From positions 1-34,829 of the forward strand of contig CAAEAE010000149.1 of assembly GCA_900753715.1 (NCBI GenBank): a DNA stretch of 34,829 bases, read 5' to 3'. The position numbers and the translations under genes were made by a program. Source of the DNA: an uncultured Roseburia sp. (GTDB lineage Bacteria > Bacillota_A > Clostridia > Lachnospirales > Lachnospiraceae). Position 1 is the first letter of the stretch. Every line of letters starts with the position of its first letter. Shown piece after piece: positions 1 to 8,729 of this stretch. The notes beneath the pieces are model-generated. The model was given only the letters and a program-made list of their open reading frames with translations, did no database searches and had not been told where the DNA came from.

Positions 1-1750
1 AAGATCCATCGTATACGTTCGCATGAACACCGAGTACCGGGAATCCACCAAGGATACCTGCCTGAGCAGCTTCCTCGATACCTTCACCGACTGCCGGAAT
101 GTATTCCTTCGGAATTGCACCACCGACTACGGAAGACTCAAACTTGAATGTCTCTTCACCGTTCGGATCCATCGGCTCAAATTTAACTTTACAGTGTCCG
201 TACTGTCCACGTCCACCGGACTGTTTTGCATATTTGTATTCAACGTCTACCGGTTTGGTAAATGTCTCTTTGTATGCAACCTGAGGAGCACCAACGTTTG
301 CCTCTACCTTGAATTCGCGAAGCAGACGGTCAACGATGATTTCCAGATGCAGCTCACCCATACCAGCGATGATGGTCTGACCGGTTTCCTGATCCGTATG
401 AGCACGGAATGTCGGATCTTCTTCTGCAAGTTTTGCAAGAGCTTCACCCATCTTACCCTGTCCAGCCTTGGTCTTCGGCTCGATAGCAAGCTCGATAACC
501 GGCTCTGGGAATTCCATGGACTCTAAGATTACCGGATGCTGCTCGTCACAGATAGTATCACCAGTTGTTGTAAATTTAAAACCAACTGCTGCTGCGATAT
601 CTCCGGAGTAAACCTTGTCTAACTCCTGACGTTTGTTCGCATGCATCTGAAGAATACGTCCAACACGTTCCTTCTTATCTTTGGTTGCGTTCAATACGTA
701 AGAACCTGCATTCATGGTACCAGAGTACACACGGAAGAATGCGAGTTTACCTACGAACGGGTCAGCCATAATCTTGAATGCAAGAGCAGCGAACGGTTCA
801 TCATCGGATGAATGTCTCTCTACTTCATTACCATCAAGATCGGTACCCTTGATAGCCGGAATATCGGTAGGAGCCGGCATATACTCAAGGATTGCGTCCA
901 GCAATTTCTGAACACCCTTGTTTCTGTAAGCGGAACCACAGCAAACAGGTACTGCTGTACACTCACAGGTAGCTTTTCTCAAAGCCTTCTTCATATCTTC
1001 TACAGAAGGCTCTTCACCTTCCAGATACATCATCATTAAATCGTCGTCTAACTCACAGCACTTCTCAATCAGCTCGGAACGATATAATTCTGCCTCATCA
1101 GCCATGTCGCCGAGGTCGTCAGTTACTGTAATGTTATCGCCCTTATCATCATTATAGATGTAGGCTTTCATCTCGAACAAATCAATGATTCCCTTGAAAT
1201 CATCTTCTTTACCAATTGGTAACTGAAGAATGATTGCATTTTTTCCTAAACGATTACGAATCTGATCAACAGCTCCGTAGAAGTTTGCACCCAGGATGTC
1301 CATCTTATTGATGAATGCCATTCTCGGTACGTTGTAGGTGTCAGCCTGACGCCATACGTTCTCTGACTGAGGCTCTACACCACCCTTTGCACAGAAGACA
1401 CCAACGGCGCCGTCTAATACACGAAGGGAACGCTCAACCTCAACCGTGAAGTCAACGTGTCCCGGAGTATCAATAATATTGATACGATGCTCTAAAGCAC
1501 CCTTCTTCGGCTTTGTAAACTCTTCCAAAGTCCAGTGGCAGGTCGTAGCGGCTGAAGTAATTGTGATACCTCTTTCCTGCTCCTGTTCCATCCAGTCCAT
1601 GGTAGCAGTACCTTCATGAGTATCACCAATCTTATAATTAACACCGGTATAATAAAGAATACGCTCGGTTAATGTGGTTTTACCCGCATCGATATGAGCC
1701 ATAATACCAATGTTTCTGGTTCTCTCTAATGGATATTCTCTTTCAGCCAA
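1..1750 (-). CDS. fusA: Elongation factor G (C-terminal end missing at window edge)
   Basis: This is the ribosomal translocase, a GTPase that moves tRNAs and mRNA after peptide bond formation. About 583 residues are visible of roughly 700; the C-terminal part lies outside the window. The N-terminus reads [20 protein letters not shown], followed by the P-loop AHIDAGKTT, then DTPGHVDF and NKMD, the G1, G3 and G4 boxes. The start is a TTG at 1750-1748, chosen because a GGAGG lies 7 nt upstream and the family N-terminus begins there; no ATG fits. It is the third gene of the rpsL-rpsG-fusA str operon, 42 nt after rpsG, and presumably transcribed from the rpsL promoter. Identity is certain; only the end is unseen. 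Confidence 0.97.
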   Translation of the reverse strand, partial: MAEREYPLERTRNIGIMAHIDAGKTTLTERILYYTGVNYKIGDTHEGTATMDWMEQEQERGITITSAATTCHWTLEEFTKPKKGALEHRINIIDTPGHVDFTVEVERSLRVLDGAVGVFCAKGGVEPQSENVWRQADTYNVPRMAFINKMDILGANFYGAVDQIRNRLGKNAIILQLPIGKEDDFKGIIDLFEMKAYIYNDDKGDNITVTDDLGDMADEAELYRSELIEKCCELDDDLMMMYLEGEEPSVEDMKKALRKATCECTAVPVCCGSAYRNKGVQKLLDAILEYMPAPTDIPAIKGTDLDGNEVERHSSDDEPFAALAFKIMADPFVGKLAFFRVYSGTMNAGSYVLNATKDKKERVGRILQMHANKRQELDKVYSGDIAAAVGFKFTTTGDTICDEQHPVILESMEFPEPVIELAIEPKTKAGQGKMGEALAKLAEEDPTFRAHTDQETGQTIIAGMGELHLEIIVDRLLREFKVEANVGAPQVAYKETFTKPVDVEYKYAKQSGGRGQYGHCKVKFEPMDPNGEETFKFESSVVGGAIPKEYIPAVGEGIEEAAQAGILGGFPVLGVHANVYDGS

Positions 1751-1792
1751 GGTATTTCCTCCTTAAAAAATAAAACGATATGCAAGAAAAAA

Positions 1793-2478
<686 letters not shown>

Positions 2479-2898
2479 TTATTTAGCTGGTTTCGGTCTC
2501 TTAGCGCCGTACTTGGAACGAGCCTGCTTTCTGTTAGCAACTCCTGCAGTATCAAGCGTACCACGGATGATGTGGTATCTGGTACCTGGTAAGTCCTTAA
2601 CACGACCACCACGAATCAGAACAACGCTGTGCTCCTGTAAGTTATGTCCCTCTCCTGGAATATAGCTTGTTACTTCGATTCCGTTGGAAAGACGAACTCT
2701 GGCGATCTTTCTAAGAGCTGAGTTAGGTTTCTTAGGAGTAGCTGTCTTAACAGCTGTACATACACCACGCTTCTGTGGAGAAGACGTATTGGTAGGTCTC
2801 TTCTGTAAAGAGTTGTAACCCTTCTGAAGAGCTGGTGCTGTAGACTTCTTAACAGATGTCTGACGTCCTTTTCTTACTAACTGGTTAAATGTTGGCAT
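2479..2898 (-). CDS. rpsL: 30S ribosomal protein S12
   Basis: S12 sits at the decoding centre and influences translational accuracy; it is the classic streptomycin-resistance target. The product is 139 residues beginning [13 protein letters not shown], with the conserved [11 protein letters not shown] and the [19 protein letters not shown] loop, which carry the lysines altered in resistant mutants (both look wild type here). I use the ATG at 2898, 8 nt downstream of AGGAGGTG; an in-frame GTG at 2907 lies inside that ribosome binding site. First gene of the str operon, with its own strong promoter about 80 nt upstream. Notably rpoB/rpoC are not directly upstream; instead a zinc-ribbon gene is divergent. 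Confidence 0.97.
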   Translation of the reverse strand: MPTFNQLVRKGRQTSVKKSTAPALQKGYNSLQKRPTNTSSPQKRGVCTAVKTATPKKPNSALRKIARVRLSNGIEVTSYIPGEGHNLQEHSVVLIRGGRVKDLPGTRYHIIRGTLDTAGVANRKQARSKYGAKRPKPAK

Positions 2899-2974
2899 TA
2901 TTTTCACCTCCTGCTGATTTTATGAGCCATACATATAAGCGCACTGATAGTGCTAGTTCTATGCACGCTAAATT

Positions 2975-3003
2975 ATTATATAAGCGAAACCCGCGCTTGT
3001 CAA
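2975..3003 (-). promoter_or_regulatory. Promoter of rpsL-rpsG-fusA
   Basis: On the minus strand TTGACA (3003-2998) and TATAAT (2980-2975) are separated by exactly 17 nt, a perfect sigma-A promoter. The -35 box lies inside a palindrome, CGCTTG-T-CAAGCG, and the early transcript contains the hairpin GCACT-ATC-AGTGC (about 2941-2953). Either could be a regulatory target, but neither is a site I recognise. Confidence 0.9.
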
Positions 3004-3059
3004 GCGGTTTTTCCCATATTTTACGGGGATTTTGCAGGATTTTTGCGGAAATAATCCGC

Positions 3060-3088
3060 TTTACATCTACCGGACATTATAATAGAAT
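3060..3088 (+). promoter_or_regulatory. Possible promoter of the zinc-ribbon gene
   Basis: TTTACA (3060-3065) and TAGAAT (3083-3088) are 17 nt apart, about 30 nt upstream of the start codon. A perfect TATAAT at 3078-3083 is also present but lacks a -35 box at the right distance. The exact promoter is therefore uncertain. Confidence 0.45.
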
Positions 3089-3119
3089 ATACTTATCAAA
3101 AAACAAAGGAGATAAGAAT

Positions 3120-3647
3120 ATGGGATTTTTTGACAATCTTGGAAAAAATATTCAAGAAAAAGGAAAAGCCGTTGCAAAAGCAACAAAGGATATGACCGAA
3201 GTCATGTCTTTAAAATCTCAGATCAGCTCTGAGAAAAGCAATATCCAGACAAACTATCAGAAGCTCGGCGAAATCGCCTACACAAATAACTGGGACGTAG
3301 CAGAAGACGTTTACGGTCCGCTCTTTGAAGCCATCAAGGCTTCCAAAGATAAGATTGCAAGTCTTGAGAACGACATCCAGCGCATCGAGGGAAGCAGCTA
3401 CTGCGCCAACTGTGGAGCCAAACTGCCGACCGGCGCTAACGCTTGTCCACAGTGCGGCACCTTCGTAGCAGGCAGGGGTCCGGCCGCTCCGCAGGAAGCC
3501 TGCGTAGCAGAAGATGCTCCGGCAGAAGAAGCTGTCGTAACAGAGACTCCGGCAGCAGAAGCTGTCGCAACAGAGGAAGCTCCGGCAACAGAGACTCCGG
3601 CAGAAGAAGCTGCCGCACCGACGGAGGAAAACAGCAATGAAAACTAA
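3120..3647 (+). CDS. Zinc-ribbon domain protein with acidic Ala/Glu/Pro-rich tail
   Basis: The function is not known to me. The 175-residue product has a predicted helical/coiled-coil N-terminal part (residues 1-85, starting MGFFDNLGKNIQEKGKAVAK), a zinc ribbon (YCANCGAKLPTGANACPQCG, two CxxC pairs near residues 87-106) and a low-complexity tail rich in Ala, Glu, Pro and Thr. There is no signal peptide or membrane segment, so it should be cytoplasmic. The start is set by AAGGAG 8 nt upstream of the ATG at 3120; an upstream extension of the same frame overlaps the rpsL promoter and is not coding. The last 11 nt overlap the next gene, so the two are probably translationally coupled and may work together. 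Confidence 0.85.
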   Translation: MGFFDNLGKNIQEKGKAVAKATKDMTEVMSLKSQISSEKSNIQTNYQKLGEIAYTNNWDVAEDVYGPLFEAIKASKDKIASLENDIQRIEGSSYCANCGAKLPTGANACPQCGTFVAGRGPAAPQEACVAEDAPAEEAVVTETPAAEAVATEEAPATETPAEEAAAPTEENSNEN

Positions 3648-4056
3648 ACTTGGTGTTTCCGCAGGACTGATTGCAGCTGCAATGTATTTCACCGGTATCT
3701 TTTCCGGCTATATTCCGTTGTTGTTAATCGCAGGCTACGTCCTGTTGGCGGAGGAGAACGAGTGGTTAAGAAAATCTGCGGTGAAAGCCGTAGTAACTCT
3801 TTTGTGTTTCAATGTCTTAACCTACGCAATCGGACTGATTCCAGACGCATTTGACATTATTACTTCCTTTATTAATATTTTCGGTGCTTATTTCAACTTT
3901 AGTCTTATTGACAGCATCGTTTCCTTTATCAATAATGTCATCTACTTTATCCGGGGAATCGTGTTCTTAGTACTTGGTATCAAGGCATTACATATGGGTG
4001 ATTTACCACTTGCCAAAGTGGACTCCCTTGTAAGTGAGCACACAAAAAAAGAGTAA
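3637..4056 (+). CDS. Small hydrophobic membrane protein
   Basis: A 139-residue protein of unrecognised family with about three or four hydrophobic stretches (roughly residues 5-40, 50-68, 70-90 and 97-120), so it should be an inner-membrane protein. It ends in a short charged tail. Its ATG lies inside the end of the zinc-ribbon gene, and its ribosome binding site (GGAGG about 8 nt upstream) is formed by that gene's last Glu codons. This tight overlap suggests a two-protein unit, with the zinc-ribbon protein as cytoplasmic partner. Function is unknown. Confidence 0.85.
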   Translation: MKTKLGVSAGLIAAAMYFTGIFSGYIPLLLIAGYVLLAEENEWLRKSAVKAVVTLLCFNVLTYAIGLIPDAFDIITSFINIFGAYFNFSLIDSIVSFINNVIYFIRGIVFLVLGIKALHMGDLPLAKVDSLVSEHTKKE

Positions 4057-4085
4057 TTACCTATTATAAACGTATGCCACAAAAC

Positions 4086-4125
4086 AGCGCGCAGAAAAAC
4101 CGTCAGACGTTTTTTTGCGCGCTTT
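4086..4125. terminator. Intrinsic terminator between convergent genes
   Basis: A 15-bp stem with one mismatch (4086-4100 with 4109-4123) and an 8-nt loop lies between the membrane protein gene and the convergent thiE. The arms contain an A-run and T-run, so it may serve both directions. Confidence 0.8.
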
Positions 4126-4148
4126 CTTATATCTTTCACTAATCTTTT

Positions 4149-4718
4149 TTACAGCTTCATCGCAAGCGACATGATACAGCCGCCTGCTGCCCCCGCCACT
4201 TTTAGTTCTAGCAATCTTTCCGGCGTAATGCCGCCGATGGCATACACCGGAATCGAAACATTCTCACAGACCTCTTTTAAAAACGAAAGTCCTCTTCCGG
4301 GAAGCCCCCGCTTACAGTCCGTTTCATAAATATGTCCCGCCGTCAGATAGGTAGCTCCGGCTGCCGCTGCAAACCTCGCCTCTTCGACCGAATGAACGGA
4401 AACCCCAATACGCTCAAATCCTGTCAGCCTTTCTTTTTGCGCAAGCAGTACCGGAAGCGGCAGATGTATTGCCGTACAGCCCAGACGTATTGCTGCGTCT
4501 GTAAATGTATGCAGTATACACGTTTTTTTATAACGCCCGCAGATTTTCAACACAGATTCTGCCAACGCCTCATACGCTGTCTCATCCAAATCTTTTTCCC
4601 GCAAAATAATGGCTTCAATGTCGCTTTTCGCCAGCCGCTCTATCTGCTCTAAAAAATCCCGCTCACAAAGTTTGCGGTTTGTCACTGCAAGCAACCCGCT
4701 ATACATAGATATACTCAT
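4149..4718 (-). CDS. thiE: Thiamine phosphate synthase / TenI family protein
   Basis: ThiE joins the thiazole and pyrimidine phosphates to form thiamine phosphate; TenI is a close relative that aromatises the thiazole product. The 189-residue protein is short for ThiE (about 210). It shows the TIM-barrel signatures ILREKDLDE near the start, GHIYETDCKRG where ThiE has its phosphate-contact loop, and the C-terminal IPVYAIGGIT. The GHI(Y/F)ETDCK form is more like TenI-type proteins than classic ThiE, and no separate thiE is visible in the cluster, so either role is possible. It is the last gene of thiSFGHE and overlaps the end of thiH by 20 nt. A second ATG four codons in could also be the start. 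Confidence 0.8.
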   Translation of the reverse strand: MSISMYSGLLAVTNRKLCERDFLEQIERLAKSDIEAIILREKDLDETAYEALAESVLKICGRYKKTCILHTFTDAAIRLGCTAIHLPLPVLLAQKERLTGFERIGVSVHSVEEARFAAAAGATYLTAGHIYETDCKRGLPGRGLSFLKEVCENVSIPVYAIGGITPERLLELKVAGAAGGCIMSLAMKL

Positions 4719-5955
4719 TCAGCACCGGCTGAAGCCCCTGTTTTTTGATGGCATGGTAAATCTCATCAAGACTCCGGTTGTCTGCAATCTCAAACTGTTC
4801 ATCACCGCTTGCCGTCTCCTGTTCCTGCCCGGTATATTTTTCCTCATGGTCACCGATTCCCGTGCTGACCCCTGCCGAGATTTTGGTGGCAGCCACATTG
4901 ATAATTCCATCCCGAAACCGTGCCACTTCCCGCGAGGAAACCGTGATACCCGCAAATGGCAGGAAAATGCGGTATGCACAGAGAATCTGGAACAGCTCCG
5001 TTTCATGCACATCCTTTGGATTAATTTTGTCGTTGTTTACAATCGGCCGCAGTCTCGGACAGGATAACGACATTTCCGCATGTGGATATTTCCGCTGTAA
5101 ATAATAGACATGAAGTGCCGTGGCAAGTGCATCCTTCCTGAAATCAGCAAGCCCCAGCAGCGCTGAAAATCCGACACCGCGCATGCCGCCCATCAGTGCG
5201 CGCTCCTGTGCCTCAAAACGGTACGGCCACACACGTTTATGCCCCATCAGATGCAGCGTCTCATATTTGTCCGAATCATAGGTTTCCTGAAATACCGTAA
5301 TATAGTCGGCGCCACATTCATGGAGATAACGGTATTCCCCCGTATTGACCGGATAGATTTCAAGTCCCACATTCCGGAAATATTTTCTTGCCACCTTACA
5401 GGCTTCGCCGATATAGTGAATATCGCTCATACTGCGGCTTTCGCCTGTCAGCATCAGTACTTCCTCCATCCCGGAATCGGCAATAATTTTCATTTCATGC
5501 TCAATTTCTTCCGGTGTCAGTTTCTTTCTATGAATGTCGTTATAGCAATTAAATCCGCAATAGATGCAGTAGTTCTCACAGTAATTTGCAATATAAAGCG
5601 GCGTAAAAAGGTACACGCAGTCCCCAAAATGGTTTCTTTTTTCTCTTCTTGCCCGCTCCGCCATCTGCTCTAAGTATGGTCTTGCCGCCGGAGAAAGAAG
5701 CGCCTTGAAATCCTCTATCGTACAGACTTCATCCGCAAGTGCCCGCTCTACATCCGCCGCAGTGTAGGACGTTTCCTCATAATTTTTTACATGTGTCATG
5801 ACCTTTTCCATGACGTCAGACTGAATCTGTTCCATGCCGGGCATATAAGCCATATGGTCCGTCCGCGATGACGGGTCTGTCTCCAGCCGTCTTTTCTTTT
5901 CCTGTGCCGCCTCACTCAGATTGCTGCGGTTGATAATATATTCTTCGTTTGCCAT
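4699..5955 (-). CDS. thiH: 2-iminoacetate synthase, radical SAM
   Basis: ThiH cleaves tyrosine with an adenosyl radical to give dehydroglycine, the two-carbon unit of the thiamine thiazole. The CENYCIYCGF segment carries the CxxxCxxC motif for the 4Fe-4S cluster, followed by radical-SAM barrel segments such as MLTGESR and LEIYPVNTGEY, and a C-terminal part ending in LNEYIYV. The start is uncertain: the ATG at 5955 has GGAG 7 nt upstream, whereas the ATG at 5973, which overlaps the thiG stop as TAATG, has no Shine-Dalgarno; I prefer 5955 (418 residues). Tight packing behind thiG and ahead of thiE supports a single operon. The use of ThiH, not ThiO, fits an anaerobe. Confidence 0.93.
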   Translation of the reverse strand: MANEEYIINRSNLSEAAQEKKRRLETDPSSRTDHMAYMPGMEQIQSDVMEKVMTHVKNYEETSYTAADVERALADEVCTIEDFKALLSPAARPYLEQMAERARREKRNHFGDCVYLFTPLYIANYCENYCIYCGFNCYNDIHRKKLTPEEIEHEMKIIADSGMEEVLMLTGESRSMSDIHYIGEACKVARKYFRNVGLEIYPVNTGEYRYLHECGADYITVFQETYDSDKYETLHLMGHKRVWPYRFEAQERALMGGMRGVGFSALLGLADFRKDALATALHVYYLQRKYPHAEMSLSCPRLRPIVNNDKINPKDVHETELFQILCAYRIFLPFAGITVSSREVARFRDGIINVAATKISAGVSTGIGDHEEKYTGQEQETASGDEQFEIADNRSLDEIYHAIKKQGLQPVLNEYIYV

Positions 5956-5972
5956 CTCTGCTCTCCCGCCCA

Positions 5973-6746
5973 TTAATCATGTAAAAATCCGGTCAGCGGG
6001 TCAGAAGCGCTTGCTCCACCGTCTAGCACTCTTCCAAGTCCGGCAAGGTATGCTGCACGTCCCGCAAGTATCGCATTTTTGAACGCTCCCGCCATCGCCG
6101 GGATGTCACCTGCCGTTGCAATGGCAGTGTTTGCCATAATTGCCGCAGCTCCCATCTCCATCGCCTCACATGCCTGTGACGGGCGCCCGATTCCGGCATC
6201 TACAATAACCGGAAGGTCGATTTCATCAATCAGAATCCGAAGGAACTCTTTTGTTGCAAGCCCTTTATTAGAGCCTATCGGTGACGCCAACGGCATCACG
6301 CATGCCGCACCGGCGTTGACTAAGTCTCTTGCGACATTTAAATCCGGGTACATATACGGCATTACGACAAAGCCTTCCTTTGCAAGGATTTCTGTTGCCC
6401 GGATGGTCTCATAGTTATCCGGAAGCAGATATTTTGAATCGTGCATAATCTCGACTTTCACAAAATCCCCGCATCCCATTTCCCTTGCCATTCTTGCAAT
6501 CCGGACAGCCTCATCGGCATTTCTTGCGCCGGATGTGTTCGGAAGGAGCGTTACGCCCTCCGGGATATAGTCGAGAATATTTTCTTCTTTTTTGGTGTTC
6601 GCCCGGCGTAACGCCAGCGTAATGATTTCTGCACCGGCGTCACACACAGCCGCCTGAATCAGATTCATATTGTATTTTCCGGAACCGAGAATAAATCTCG
6701 AGTGAAACGTGTGGTTTCCAAGTTTCCATTCATCCTGCTTTATCAT
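5973..6746 (-). CDS. thiG: Thiazole synthase
   Basis: ThiG builds thiazole phosphate from deoxyxylulose phosphate, dehydroglycine and sulfur delivered by ThiS thiocarboxylate. The 257-residue product (usual length) shows FILGSGKY, the EIITLALRR strand bearing residues before the lysine region, the VKVEIM segment with the Schiff-base lysine, and [22 protein letters not shown] near the C-terminus. I choose the ATG at 6746 because AGGA lies about 5 nt upstream and the protein then matches family length; an ATG at 6815 would add 23 residues overlapping thiF. It overlaps neither neighbour but is within 50 nt of thiF's stop. Confidence 0.94.
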   Translation of the reverse strand: MIKQDEWKLGNHTFHSRFILGSGKYNMNLIQAAVCDAGAEIITLALRRANTKKEENILDYIPEGVTLLPNTSGARNADEAVRIARMAREMGCGDFVKVEIMHDSKYLLPDNYETIRATEILAKEGFVVMPYMYPDLNVARDLVNAGAACVMPLASPIGSNKGLATKEFLRILIDEIDLPVIVDAGIGRPSQACEAMEMGAAAIMANTAIATAGDIPAMAGAFKNAILAGRAAYLAGLGRVLDGGASASDPLTGFLHD

Positions 6747-6792
6747 ATATTCCTCATTTCTGCGCACATTCCCTGCGCAACATATTTTTTTG

Positions 6793-7614
6793 TTATGCTT
6801 CCCCGTCTGTCCCAAGCCCTAAGATACAGCGGAGCGCCATATTTGCCTCATGGGCGGCGCAGATTGTCACTCTCGGCGCCATCAGACCGTTTCCGGGCGC
6901 TGCGGCACTCACACCGTCTCCGCACAGATAAAAATGGTCTGTAATTGCTCTTGTGCGAATTGCATTGGATGTTCCATACCCTGCCATCCCCGAACCGCAG
7001 ATAAGATATTTCTCCGGGTACTCTGTCAATATTACATCCGTAAGTAATGCTTTTGCATCCGGTTTGTCAAATGCCTCACAGATAATCTCATCCTCTGCAA
7101 ATAAGCCGGCACAGTTAGACTCATCTATCTTTACCGTGTCAACCCGCACTTCAATGTAGGGATTAATCTGGGACAACAAGTCCCTCATTGCTTCCGTCTT
7201 ATACATTCCAAGATGGCGGATAAAATACTGCTGCCGGTTCAAGTTGCTCGGCTCCACGATATCAAAATCGATCAGATGCAAGCGTCCCACTCCGGTTCTT
7301 GCCAGCATGACCGCAATGTTGGAACCAAGCCCGCCGAGTCCTGCTATCGCAACGCCCGCCTGTCTGACTTTTTCATGCACATGCGGGGTATGCCTTGCGC
7401 ACATCATGCTCAAAAGCTCCTCCTCCGGCGGGAATACGCCTTTGGGAATACAGTGTACCGTCATTCCTTCCGAAATCGGCAGATTCTCCTGCGTCTGAAA
7501 TCCCTCCACAATCCATATAACGGTCTGATTTTCCGGGACCTGATACTCCTCTTTCAGTTCCTCAAGGCATGCTGCCTTTGTCTCATAATTCTTTCCGTTT
7601 AAACAGATTGTCAT
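6793..7614 (-). CDS. thiF: ThiS adenylyltransferase with N-terminal ThiS-like domain
   Basis: This E1-like enzyme adenylates the C-terminal glycine of ThiS so that sulfur can be attached. The 273-residue product has the E1 fold: the nucleotide loop [17 protein letters not shown] (about residues 92-108), [15 protein letters not shown] with the Mg/ATP contacts, and a C-terminal [16 protein letters not shown]. Ahead of it residues 1-60 ([20 protein letters not shown] and on) look like a second ThiS-type beta-grasp domain, a layout found in clostridial ThiF proteins. I do not see the two CxxC zinc pairs of E. coli ThiF. The Shine-Dalgarno (AGGAGGGGG) is made from the terminal glycine codons of thiS, so the two genes are translationally coupled. 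Confidence 0.92.
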   Translation of the reverse strand: MTICLNGKNYETKAACLEELKEEYQVPENQTVIWIVEGFQTQENLPISEGMTVHCIPKGVFPPEEELLSMMCARHTPHVHEKVRQAGVAIAGLGGLGSNIAVMLARTGVGRLHLIDFDIVEPSNLNRQQYFIRHLGMYKTEAMRDLLSQINPYIEVRVDTVKIDESNCAGLFAEDEIICEAFDKPDAKALLTDVILTEYPEKYLICGSGMAGYGTSNAIRTRAITDHFYLCGDGVSAAAPGNGLMAPRVTICAAHEANMALRCILGLGTDGEA

Positions 7615-7615
7615 T

Positions 7616-7813
7616 TCAGCCCCCTCCTACAAACCGGACAACTTCCACTGCATCCCCATCTTTCAGGGTGACCTCATCCCAGTCTTTTCTGGAAATGATG
7701 GTTCCGTTACATTCCACCGCTATCATCTTATCCGGGTAACCGTGTGCCGATAAAAACTCAGAAACGCTCATTCCATCTGCGTCCTGCAATGCCTCGCCAT
7801 TTACCTTTATCAT
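7616..7813 (-). CDS. thiS: Sulfur carrier protein ThiS
   Basis: ThiS is a ubiquitin-like carrier whose C-terminal glycine is converted to a thiocarboxylate that feeds sulfur to ThiG. The 65-residue product begins MIKVNGEALQDADG and ends VVRFVGGG, giving the required Gly-Gly end plus one more Gly. It is the usual length for ThiS. The ATG at 7813 has AAGGAG about 8 nt upstream; an upstream extension of this frame passes through the leader hairpin and the 48-nt repeat and is not coding. First gene of thiSFGHE. Confidence 0.93.
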   Translation of the reverse strand: MIKVNGEALQDADGMSVSEFLSAHGYPDKMIAVECNGTIISRKDWDEVTLKDGDAVEVVRFVGGG

Positions 7814-7841
7814 AGTCCCTGCTCCTTTCATAAAATGTACA

Positions 7842-7889
7842 GCGCCCAAACGGTATGCGAAGCATTCACTTCTTCTCCGCGAGGTACGC
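7842..7889 (-). repeat. 48-nt dispersed element, copy 1
   Basis: This element matches 27776-27823 at 41 of 48 positions without gaps, in the same orientation. It contains two small hairpins, ATGC-GAA-GCAT (7855-7865) and an arm pair around 7872-7884, flanked by GCGC-type ends. In both places it lies directly between a leader terminator and the ribosome binding site of a minus-strand gene, here 28 nt upstream of thiS. No known element is recognised. Confidence 0.75.
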
Positions 7890-7945
7890 AAAAAAGCCGC
7901 ACGAAAGAATACACCCGCGGTGGTGTACCCCTTCGTGCAGCTTTT
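7890..7945 (-). terminator. Intrinsic terminator-like hairpin in the thiS leader
   Basis: On the minus strand a 14-bp stem (7945-7932 with 7905-7892, one G-T wobble) carries an apical TACACC/GGTGTA stem and ends in six T residues. It begins only about 7 nt after the predicted transcription start, so the thi operon transcript must read through a terminator to reach thiS. No alternative antiterminator pairing is obvious. Confidence 0.75.
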
Positions 7946-7958
7946 GCACTCTTTAGCC

Positions 7959-7987
7959 ACTATAACCCAGAAATCAGTTTCTGTCAA
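7959..7987 (-). promoter_or_regulatory. Promoter of the thiSFGHE operon
   Basis: TTGACA (7987-7982) and TATAGT (7964-7959) on the minus strand are 17 nt apart. The predicted start near 7952 gives a leader of about 140 nt containing a terminator hairpin and the 48-nt element, but nothing resembling the TPP riboswitch (no CTGAGA or ACCTGATCTGGATAATGC-like segment). Confidence 0.85.
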
Positions 7988-8079
7988 TCTCCGGAAAAAA
8001 TTTTATCTGTTTTGTTCCCCTGCAATCATAGAAACCCCTGTAAAAATATGCTATCATTAAAAAAACAGGGAGGGTTGTT

Positions 8080-8725
8080 ATGAACAGGACTGAAATTTCT
8101 TCAATATTACATTGGAAAATTTGCCTCTGCTTATTCTGACTACGACTTGTCTCCAATTCGCTCCATGTGGAGTCTGTTTGACTTAGCTCCGTTAGACAAT
8201 GATGTGGATGAAAAACAGGAAAATTTAGATATGCTGGTGGAACATTTAACTGCCATCAAAGAAGATTCGCTCGCCGAGAAACTTATCGCCTTTAACGAAC
8301 GGATCAGAAACCGTATAAAAGCCATCCACAGCCAGCTCCCGCAATGCGTGATTCAGGGAGATCTTAATTTTTCAAATTTGCTGGTTGCAGATGGTCATTT
8401 TAAAGGACTGATTGATTTTAATATGGCAGGCACCGAGGTAAACGTAAACCATTTCTGCTGTGAAACGAATAGTTGTATCAATGAAGATGACTTTTCCTCC
8501 AAGGATGCCTTAGAGATTTACAACAACTGGATACAGGAGCAAAACCGCGAGCTTCAACTGATTCTAAGCGAGTATTCCCTAAACGAATCCGAAGCTGCTG
8601 TTCTCGAGGATTATCGAAGCATCTGTCTGATTTCCCAATATCCAAATGTTATGTCATACTTAGACCTTCTAAACACACACCGGGAAAAAGTTCTTCAATT
8701 TCTGCGGCTCATTTTACAAAGGTAG
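8080..8725 (+). pseudogene. Remnant of an APH/choline-kinase-type phosphotransferase
   Basis: From the frame entered near 8090 the sequence encodes about 210 residues resembling the C-lobe of aminoglycoside/choline kinase-type phosphotransferases: VIQGDLNFSNLLV carries the catalytic Asp and Asn of the Brenner motif (with Gln in place of His), and GLIDFNMAG carries the metal-binding Asp. The ATP-binding N-lobe (about 100 residues) is absent. A good start region is kept, GGGAGGG then ATG at 8080, but that frame stops after 19 codons, while the kinase frame (AYSDYDLSPIR...) is open one frame over. I read this as a gene that lost its N-lobe and was frameshifted. A TTG at 8147 could allow expression of the fragment, but it would not be an active kinase. 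It ends 4 nt from the convergent GH42 gene. Confidence 0.6.
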
Positions 8726-8729
8726 TCTC

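Noticed and set aside
2889..3119. N-terminal extension of the zinc-ribbon protein
   Set aside because: It would read through the rpsL promoter on the opposite strand and the gene's own ribosome binding site lies at 3106-3111.
7846..7950. T-box or TPP riboswitch upstream of thiS
   Set aside because: A CACCGCGGGTG stretch looks T-box-like at first sight but lacks TGGNACC; no TPP aptamer segments are present.
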